Under the pieces are notes generated by a model that saw nothing but the letters and a program-made list of their open reading frames with translations, did no database searches and was not told the DNA's origin. Positions 58,095 to 64,000 of a stretch of 64,000 bases of DNA are shown here, in pieces. This DNA comes from JADKCL01 sp046329055 (lineage in GTDB: Bacteria; Bacteroidota; Bacteroidia; J057; JADKCL01). The number at the start of each line of letters is the position of its first letter. Position 1 is the first letter of the stretch. The stretch is taken from NCBI GenBank assembly GCA_046329055.1, contig JAXLVK010000014.1:1-64000 (forward strand), read 5' to 3'. The position numbers were made by a program, and so were the translations under genes.

Positions 58095-61000
58095 TTAGAA
58101 TTGGAGGTCCACGCCGAGGGAGACGGTGCGCTCTTGGGGCGGTGTGAGGTAGGTCACGTTGGGGCTGATGTTCCGGCCTTGGGGACCGTTGTGGTCACGC
58201 ACGATCTCGGGGTCGGAGCCGGGATACTTGGTGAGGGTGAACAAGTTGGTGGCCACGGAGTAGATGCGCAGCTTGCTCAGGAAGGACTTCTTCTCCTTGT
58301 TCAAGGTGAAGTTGTAGCCCAAGGTGACGTTCTTGAGACGGCCGTAGGTCGCATCGAAGAGCCACATCGTGGTGTTGTAGTTCCACTCGTTGTCGAGACC
58401 GTAGGTGGCTGGGTTCAAGGTGAGGCGGGGATACTGCGCATCGGTTTGGCCGGGGGTGGTCCAGCGGTTGACGATCTCCTCGCGCATGACCCAGTTGGAG
58501 ACCACACCGAGTTGGCGCTTGGCGGCGTCGTCGTAGATTTTGCCACCGAGGGTGAAGGTCACGAAGAGGCTCAGGTCAAATCCTTTCCATTCAAAGGTGT
58601 TGCGGAGGCCGCCTTGGGCAGCAGGCTGCACGTTGCCGACGACGACGCGGTTCTCGGTGCGCCATTCGAAGGTCTCGTTGCCTTGAGCGTCCAGATAGAC
58701 GGGCTTTCCGGTAGCTGCATCCACGTGGTCGAACCGCACGAGGTAGTTCACGCCCACTGGATAGCCGGGCACCACGCGGGTGTCGCCGGAACCTGCAAGG
58801 GCGTCAGGCGGGGTGGTGCCCACGTCCACGACCAGGTTGCGGTTGCGCGCGACGTTCAGGGTGGTCTTCCACTTGAAAGCCCCGTTAAGGTTGTAGCTGT
58901 TGATCTGGAGCTCGAGACCGCGGTTGCGGATGTGGCCGATGTTCTGCCAGTACTCCTTGAAGCCGCTGGAGCTCGGGGTGGCGGTGCGCAGGAGCACGTC
59001 CTTGCTCTCCTTGTTATAGACGGCAAATTCGCCCGTGATCCTGTCCTTCAGCACGCCGAATTCGAAGCCTGCGTCGATGGTCTGCGTGGTTTCCCAGCTC
59101 AGGTCGGGGTTTTCGAGGCGGATCGGGAAGATGATGGAGTCGCCGTTGTAGAGGATGTTGTTGTCGCGGCCGGAGAAGGTGCCGAAGCGCAAGAAGCTGG
59201 GGATGTCTGCGTTGCCGGTGACACCGAAGCTGGTCTTGAGCTTGAAGAAGTTGACGGCATTGCCGAGGCTGTTTTTCCAGAAGCCTTCCTCGCTCATGAT
59301 CCATGCTGCACCCACCGCAGGGAAGTAGCCGTAGCGGTTGTTGCGACCGAACTTGGAGCTGCCGTCCACCCGGAGGCTCGCCTTGAAGAGGTAGCGGTTT
59401 TTCAATTCATAATTGACCCGGCCAAATGTGCTCACGAAGCTCCAAGCGTCCAGCGGATACTGGGTATCGATGGTGTCGCTGTTTTCGGTGCCGGTCCAGT
59501 TCAGGTAGAGGTGGGAAGTCACGTCGCTGACCTCGTAGTAGCCGCTTTGGCGTTGCATCTTCTGTGCCTCACCACCGATCATCAGGCTCAGCTTGTGGTC
59601 GGCAGGCAGCATCTTGAAGTCGTACTTGGCCGTGGCGTTGGTGTTCCAGTTCAGGATCTTGTTGTACCACTCCTTGCCGATGGTGTAGGTGTTGGTCCAG
59701 AGGCTGTCCTCGAGGTAGTTGTCACCAAGGTTCATGTAGTCCAAGCTGCCATTCGCACTGATGGTGAGGTTCGCGATGGGCTGGTACTGGAGGTTCACGG
59801 TGTTGATGGAGCGCTTCTCGATGCTGCGCCAGTCGATCTGGGTGCGGCGCTTGATGGGGTTGCCACCGCCAAATGCTGCATTTCCAGTCTCCTCATTGTA
59901 ATAAGGAAGGGCATTGGACTGCGCCATACCGAGGGAGCCGTCCCATGCCTGGCCGATCTTGTTGTTGCGACCATAAGCGCCGGAGGTGCTGAGGCCGAAC
60001 TTGAGGTTCTTGAGGATGTTCCAATCGAGGTTCACGCGACCGGTGTAGCGGCGGTAGCTGTTGCCAACCAGGTAGCTCTGGTTGTTCATCGCGCTCAGGT
60101 TCACGTAGGTCTTGATCTTGTCATTGCCCTGGGTCATGCTCAGGTCGTATTCCTGCTTCACGCCCGTGCCGGTGGTGAGGCGCTGCCAGTCGGTGGTGCC
60201 ATTGGCGAGGGCGGAGTCCACGGAGTAGCCGCCGGGGAGTACGGTGGGCTGTCCAACATTGCCGTCATTTTCCCAAGCCTCTTGATAGAGTTGCACCCAT
60301 TGCGGGGTGTCCAGGAAGCGGAGGAGCTTGGCGGGGCGGGAAATGCCGCTGCGCACGCTGAAATTGAAGGTGGGCTTGCCGCTTTTGCCGCGCTTGGTGG
60401 TGATGAGGATGACCCCGTTTGCACCGCGTGAACCATAGATGGCGGCTGCGGCGGCATCCTTCAGGATCTCGATGGACTCGATGTCCGCCGGGTTGATGGA
60501 GCTGAGGGGGTTGTTGTTTTGGCCACCGCGGTCACCTGCGAGGAAGGGGTCCTGTGTGATCGGAATGCCATCCACGACGTAGAGGGGGTCGCCACCCGCG
60601 GAGATGGAGCCGGAACCACGAACGGTGATCTTGGCGCCGGCACCCGCGATACCGCTGCTCTGGATGACTTGCACGCCAGCAGCCTTGCCTTGAAGCGTCG
60701 CATCAAAGCTGGAGCCGGGGATGTCATTCAATTCGCGGGCGGTGATCTTGGAGACGGAGCCGGTCATGTCCCGCTTGCGTTCGGTGCCGTAACCGACGAT
60801 GATGACATCGTCCAGCACCTTGAGCTTGAGGTTGACATCCACGTTCATTTTCTCGCCCGCCGTGACCTTGAGCACCTGCTGGTACTTGTCATAGCTGACA
60901 TAGTTGACCGTGAGGGTGTAGTCACCGGGCTTGACGCCGTCGATGGTGTAGGCGCCTTCGCCATCGGTCATGGCGCCGTACTGGGTGCCTTCGAGCACCA

Positions 61001-61142
61001 CGGTTGCGCCAGTGAGGGGCGCATTGTTTTCGTCAAAGACCACGCCAGAGATCGATGCATTCTGTGCAGCGAGCCAGGCGAAAGCCATCGCGACGAATCC
61101 AAATGTTAATGCAATCCTTCGAGTAAATGTCCTCATCTCCAT
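58095..61142 (-). CDS. SusC/RagA-family TonB-linked outer-membrane protein
   Basis: A 1015-residue TonB-dependent transporter. Signal peptide (ALTFGFVAMAFAWLAAQ), N-terminal carboxypeptidase-regulatory-like domain (ISGVVFDENNAPLTGATVVLEG), then the plug signature VLDDVIIVGYGTERKRDMTGSV and LQGKAAGVQV, GSGSISAGGDPLYVVDGI, IEILKDAAAAAIYGSRGANGVILI, and the barrel to VSLGVDLQF. It forms the pore for the SusD lid. Start ATG 61142 (or 61136). A longer frame to 61208 runs through the palindromic operator and is rejected. First gene of susC-susD-DUF5004-DUF4961. Confidence 0.94.
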   Translation of the reverse strand: MEMRTFTRRIALTFGFVAMAFAWLAAQNASISGVVFDENNAPLTGATVVLEGTQYGAMTDGEGAYTIDGVKPGDYTLTVNYVSYDKYQQVLKVTAGEKMNVDVNLKLKVLDDVIIVGYGTERKRDMTGSVSKITARELNDIPGSSFDATLQGKAAGVQVIQSSGIAGAGAKITVRGSGSISAGGDPLYVVDGIPITQDPFLAGDRGGQNNNPLSSINPADIESIEILKDAAAAAIYGSRGANGVILITTKRGKSGKPTFNFSVRSGISRPAKLLRFLDTPQWVQLYQEAWENDGNVGQPTVLPGGYSVDSALANGTTDWQRLTTGTGVKQEYDLSMTQGNDKIKTYVNLSAMNNQSYLVGNSYRRYTGRVNLDWNILKNLKFGLSTSGAYGRNNKIGQAWDGSLGMAQSNALPYYNEETGNAAFGGGNPIKRRTQIDWRSIEKRSINTVNLQYQPIANLTISANGSLDYMNLGDNYLEDSLWTNTYTIGKEWYNKILNWNTNATAKYDFKMLPADHKLSLMIGGEAQKMQRQSGYYEVSDVTSHLYLNWTGTENSDTIDTQYPLDAWSFVSTFGRVNYELKNRYLFKASLRVDGSSKFGRNNRYGYFPAVGAAWIMSEEGFWKNSLGNAVNFFKLKTSFGVTGNADIPSFLRFGTFSGRDNNILYNGDSIIFPIRLENPDLSWETTQTIDAGFEFGVLKDRITGEFAVYNKESKDVLLRTATPSSSGFKEYWQNIGHIRNRGLELQINSYNLNGAFKWKTTLNVARNRNLVVDVGTTPPDALAGSGDTRVVPGYPVGVNYLVRFDHVDAATGKPVYLDAQGNETFEWRTENRVVVGNVQPAAQGGLRNTFEWKGFDLSLFVTFTLGGKIYDDAAKRQLGVVSNWVMREEIVNRWTTPGQTDAQYPRLTLNPATYGLDNEWNYNTTMWLFDATYGRLKNVTLGYNFTLNKEKKSFLSKLRIYSVATNLFTLTKYPGSDPEIVRDHNGPQGRNISPNVTYLTPPQERTVSLGVDLQF

Positions 61143-61177
61143 TCCATTAAGAGAGTAAGCGGATTCTGTGGGAGTCG

Positions 61178-61220
61178 CCAATTTAAAAAAAGTTTTCATA
61201 AGTGTCACAATGACACTTAT
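61178..61220 (-). promoter_or_regulatory. Operator palindrome and -7 element before the SusC gene
   Basis: A perfect 10-bp inverted repeat, ATAAGTGTCA (61198-61207) and TGACACTTAT (61211-61220) with a CAA centre, lies 56 bp before the ATG. Immediately downstream on the minus strand is TAAATTGG (61185-61178), one mismatch to TAnnTTTG. The palindrome would cover the -33 region, so a dimeric regulator bound there would control the SusCD operon. Confidence 0.6.
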
Positions 61221-61352
61221 TCGGAAATGAGATTCGCCTGCTGATGTCCGGATCAGAATTCTAGAATTATCAGAATTGCAGAAACTTTGCGCGTAGTTGG
61301 CGCATGCCGATTCTTCAATTTTGGTAATTCCTTAATTCTGATTCAGAAACAA

Positions 61353-62549
61353 TCACCCCACCTTCTTCCGGTGGATGTACACCGTCCAGCCGAGCCGCAG
61401 CAGCACCGCGAGGATCATCGGGTAAAATGCCGCGTGCAGGCCACAATGCAGGAAAAAGGCTGAGAGGGTCACCGGGATCATGACCATGGCGTATTTCAAT
61501 GCAAGGGGGCGGCTGCGACGCATCACGAGCATGAAGGCGTAAATCAGGTGCAGCGGACTCGCCCAGAGCATGTTCAGGTTCCAATAGGTGGCTTGGTGAT
61601 CGGTGGCGATCCAGAACAGGAGCAGCAGCACCCCCAGCAGGCCAAAGACGAAGAAGAGCAGGAAGTCAAATCCCCTGTATGGCCGCCGGGCGCGGAATCC
61701 GAGGAAGGTGACGGCGGCTGTGAGCGCGAAGATGATCCATCCCAGGATGTGCGGGCCGTATTGGAAGGCGGTGATTTCGCTCTTGGGCATTTCGAGCAGG
61801 ACTTGCTGACTCGCCACAAGGGGCTTCCATTGGCCGTCGAGCTTGACTTCGGCGGTGTTCAGGGCTTGGAGCAGGTAGTCCGGCAGGAACATGGCGCCTT
61901 GCTGATTGGCGGTCTTGTCGGTGGGGCGGCCCAATGCAAGGTCGATCCCAAAGTCCGCCCATACCTCGTTGCGGAGGTAGCCGTCGATGAGTTCCCGGTA
62001 GGTGCCGTAGTCGTCGCCTTCCTTTGGCTTCCAGCGCAGGTCTGGGCCGAGCGCCTTGGCGATCACGTCGCGCTCGCGGGTGGCGCAGTTGTCGTAGAAG
62101 AAGTCGTATTTATAGTATTTGTTGTCAGGGAGTTCGTTGACGAGGAGGGCGTCGAAGATGGCTTTCTTCTGAGCCTCGCTCAGGTTGAGGGTCTGCTCGG
62201 TGATGCTCCGCCTTTCTTGCTGGTACTCAGCATAAAAGTGCCGATAACTGTAGCTCAGGACATAGTACAGCAATTTTCCCCGCGCGAACTTCATCAAGAA
62301 ATTGGGAGTGTCGAACTCAAATACGCCGTAATTCCAGACCCAATCGAGGCGACTGGTGGAGTCTTGAATGCGCAAGGCACTGTGTCCGAACACACTGTAC
62401 AGCTCTGTCCCGGGCGAGCAAGTGAGCACGCTGAACTTGGCTGCCGGACTCAATGTGGAGACAGGGGGCTGGGCCTTAAGGGGATTCAGGCAAATCAAAA
62501 TCCCAATGAACAGCGTCAACAGGAATCGGTTCCGGAGGGTAGCGGACAT
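61353..62549 (-). CDS. DUF4105 (Lnb-like) membrane protein
   Basis: A 398-residue protein: signal peptide (LLTLFIGILICLNPLKAQ), a DUF4105/Lnb N-terminal periplasmic domain, then five transmembrane helices in the C-terminal half (about residues 255-390). The domain has VLTCSPGTELYSVFGHSALRI (FGHSA with a catalytic-type His), WNYGVFEF and YDFFYDNCATRERDVI (the Cys position), a papain/NlpC-like arrangement. Family members are linked to envelope or lipoprotein processing. Starts at 62549 (MSATLRNRF). Confidence 0.85.
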   Translation of the reverse strand: MSATLRNRFLLTLFIGILICLNPLKAQPPVSTLSPAAKFSVLTCSPGTELYSVFGHSALRIQDSTSRLDWVWNYGVFEFDTPNFLMKFARGKLLYYVLSYSYRHFYAEYQQERRSITEQTLNLSEAQKKAIFDALLVNELPDNKYYKYDFFYDNCATRERDVIAKALGPDLRWKPKEGDDYGTYRELIDGYLRNEVWADFGIDLALGRPTDKTANQQGAMFLPDYLLQALNTAEVKLDGQWKPLVASQQVLLEMPKSEITAFQYGPHILGWIIFALTAAVTFLGFRARRPYRGFDFLLFFVFGLLGVLLLLFWIATDHQATYWNLNMLWASPLHLIYAFMLVMRRSRPLALKYAMVMIPVTLSAFFLHCGLHAAFYPMILAVLLRLGWTVYIHRKKVG

Positions 62550-62634
62550 TTGAAAGGACTGAAGTGGATTCTGAAACGGACGCGAGGGCGATGTCATGCC
62601 CAAATTTAGGATTTCTCCGAGATGGGAGTTGCAA

Positions 62635-63258
62635 TTACCACATCTTCCTGACCAATGCCTCCAATCGATTGCCTTCGCGGAGTTCGAGGTTCAGGGGCTT
62701 GTCGGCTTGCTTCTGGTCGAAGACGAGGGCTTTGCCGCATGGGGATGGGCTCAGGACCATGGCAACAGGTGACTTGCCGCGGTTGCGGACGGCAATGGCC
62801 CACTGTGCGACCATGGGGCAGGACTTGACGTTGGTATTGTCGTAGGTGGTGCTGTCGAGGAGGGCTGCCTTGATGTCCGCGACTTCGGTGGAGAGCAGGG
62901 GATGGACCTTTTTTACTTCGTAGTCGAAGATGTAGCGGATGCCTTGCTTGTGCTCAGCGGGCAGGGTCTGGTAGCCGTCGATTTCGCAGGCCCAGAGGGT
63001 GTCGGCGGTGGCGAGCGTTTTTTGGAAACGGTCGAGGGTGCTGGTGGGTTTGCAGGCTGCTAGGATTATGGTGATGACCAGTAGGGCGGCGGCAGGGACT
63101 CGCCAATTGGGGGAGTTGCGTTTTGGGCTCGGGCTGATTCCTCGACTGGTGCTGCCTCGCCGCCCCCTTCGACGATGCTCAGGGCAGGGTCCGGCGGCGT
63201 TTTCGATCGGCGTGCCCCGATAGATCGGGACCGCCTCGTATCTATCACTAGCGTCCAT
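62635..63258 (-). CDS. Lipoprotein of unknown function with an odd N-terminus
   Basis: The mature part (about residues 69-207, from the Cys of IILAAC) is a plausible lipoprotein: VPAAALLVITIILAAC, ATADTLWACEIDGYQTL, YIFDYEVKKVHPLL, PVAMVLSPSPCGKALV. The only ATG giving the frame is at 63258, which puts 50 hydrophilic residues before the signal. Those residues come from 63123-63247, which looks like an intergenic repeat, and they overlap the end of the caspase gene. The true start is therefore unclear; the gene may have lost its own start. No family recognised. Confidence 0.5.
   Translation of the reverse strand: MDASDRYEAVPIYRGTPIENAAGPCPEHRRRGRRGSTSRGISPSPKRNSPNWRVPAAALLVITIILAACKPTSTLDRFQKTLATADTLWACEIDGYQTLPAEHKQGIRYIFDYEVKKVHPLLSTEVADIKAALLDSTTYDNTNVKSCPMVAQWAIAVRNRGKSPVAMVLSPSPCGKALVFDQKQADKPLNLELREGNRLEALVRKMW
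63123..63247. repeat. Repeat-like DNA between the caspase and lipoprotein genes
   Basis: Contains CCCCCTTCGACGATGCTCAG followed by GGCAGGGTCC, and CGATAGATCGGGA-type palindromes, resembling the CCCTGAGC...GTCGAAGGG elements dispersed in this phylum. It is probably an insertion rather than coding sequence. Confidence 0.45.
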
Positions 63259-64000
63259 AGGTGATCTCGGAGTAGTAGAGGCCATTTTGGACGGTGCAGT
63301 TGGAGCAGGCGGCTTTGGTGGACTTGTAGCGGGCGCCGCTGATGGTGTTTTTGATGAGGCCATCCCAGTCTGCTTCGTCCTTGTGGAGGTAGCTGATCTC
63401 GTCGCGCAGGGATTGGAGGAAGCTGACGGTGTAGAAGCCGCCGTTCGCATTGTTGGCCCAGGAGACTTCGCCGGGGCTCGCTGCGGTGGAGATGAGGCTG
63501 CCCTTGCTGTTCAGGAAGAGCTTGCGCAGGCGCTGGACATCGTAGTTGTTGTTGGCTTGCATGTTCATGAAGCTGGCGGAGGTCATCTGGCTGATGCCCA
63601 CATCACTGTTGCAGCAGTCGGCGAGGAAGAGGTTGAGGCGGGCACCCTTGGCGGTGACGGTGTTGTACACCTCCTCCAGGTTGATGGAGGTGGCCTCGGA
63701 GATGCGGGCGTAGCTGGTGTAGCGCAGGTCGAGCTGCGGATAGGTCTCCTCCTGGTTGGACCAGCGGAATCCGTGGCCCCGGTAGATGAAGATGACGACG
63801 TCGTTGGCGGTGGGCTTGAGGCCGCTCAGGGTAGAGACGACATTGGCCTTGGTGAAGTTCTGGTCCTCGATGATGTACTGCTTGTAGCCCATGCCGACGG
63901 CCTCGGCGATGCCCTTGAACTCGCTCACGAGGTTGCGCTTGTCGATGCCGCAGCTGGCCCCGATGTCCCCGATCGCGGTGTTGGCGACGATCATGAGGTG
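63248..64000 (-). CDS. Caspase-family (C14) peptidase, partial
   Basis: The last 250 codons of a caspase/metacaspase-family protein. It enters from the right edge, open through the final bases, so the Met at 63994 is probably internal. VANTAIGDIGASCGID begins the caspase core, the catalytic His lies in IYRGHGFRW and the catalytic Cys in LNLFLADCCNSDVG, with the following TSASFMNMQ region and an ISTAASPGE motif. Prokaryotic members cut after basic residues in regulated cell-death or defence systems, but the N-terminal part that would show a partner domain is missing. Confidence 0.85.
   Translation of the reverse strand, partial: HLMIVANTAIGDIGASCGIDKRNLVSEFKGIAEAVGMGYKQYIIEDQNFTKANVVSTLSGLKPTANDVVIFIYRGHGFRWSNQEETYPQLDLRYTSYARISEATSINLEEVYNTVTAKGARLNLFLADCCNSDVGISQMTSASFMNMQANNNYDVQRLRKLFLNSKGSLISTAASPGEVSWANNANGGFYTVSFLQSLRDEISYLHKDEADWDGLIKNTISGARYKSTKAACSNCTVQNGLYYSEITYGR

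Noticed and set aside
56190..60431. A 1413-residue open frame on the plus strand.
   Set aside because: It is antisense to the SusC, SusD and DUF5004 genes, which have full family signatures. Its composition (Val, Gly, Glu, His rich, no motif) is what high GC third positions produce opposite a gene.

Overview
The window looks like chromosome from a fairly high-GC member of the Bacteroidota. The evidence is a SusC/SusD pair, a transketolase split into two genes, -7 promoter elements of the TAnnTTTG type, many Sec/lipoprotein signals with the proteins typical of the phylum (Reg_prop propellers, CotH proteins, TPR histidine kinases), and several kinds of intergenic repeat common in this phylum. 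A Saprospiria-like lineage is plausible but not shown. I see no rRNA, tRNA, CRISPR array, classical insertion sequence or prophage.

Layout. 1-2.3 kb: end of an EF-G gene, a RidA-family deaminase and biotin carboxylase. 2.4-4.3 kb: an AbiEi/AbiEii-type toxin-antitoxin pair. 4.5-11.6 kb: an SGNH lipoprotein, then a tightly coupled cassette of a LysM protein with a lytic-transglycosylase fold lacking the catalytic Glu, two SGNH proteins and an MBOAT acyltransferase. This looks like a cell-wall or exopolymer O-acetylation machine. 11.6-20.1 kb: a lipoprotein/outer-membrane pair, a Uma2 nuclease, split transketolase, a PiT phosphate transporter with its DUF47 partner, and a glutamate-synthase-like enzyme. 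20.2-26.3 kb: a metallophosphoesterase, two AlkB-like dioxygenases (the second frameshifted), two unknown genes and an Rpn nuclease.

26.4-33.4 kb: a TPR histidine kinase and two CotH-family proteins. 33.5-35.6 kb: a calpain-like protease whose N-terminus resembles contractile-injection cargo, overlapped by a small secreted partner gene, then a periplasmic thioredoxin. 36-42.7 kb: a propeller lipoprotein, superoxide dismutase, a 57-residue lipoprotein, a prohibitin-like protein, a lone nuoG and a frameshifted TPR gene. 42.9-49 kb: birA-coaX-outer-membrane operon, rsfS coupled to a broken membrane-protein gene, and clpS with an alpha/beta hydrolase. 49-55 kb: a methyltransferase, an M28 peptidase, an FKBP lipoprotein and a second TPR histidine kinase. 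55.3-61.2 kb: a four-gene SusCD glycan-uptake operon behind a 23-bp palindrome. 61.3-64 kb: a DUF4105 membrane protein, a lipoprotein, and a caspase-family gene running off the right edge.

Three genes (AlkB-like at 24.2 kb, TPR at 41.9 kb, membrane protein at 46.9-47.2 kb) are interrupted. At least two of the lesions are single-base, so assembly error and real decay cannot be separated here. The strongest leads are the O-acetylation cassette with its pseudo-transglycosylase, the calpain-like candidate effector with its overlapping partner, the PiT transporter carrying a SecD/SecF-like loop, the outer-membrane barrel with a 130-residue coiled coil inside it, and a recurrent placement of -7 elements 3-5 bases before start codons that suggests leaderless mRNAs.
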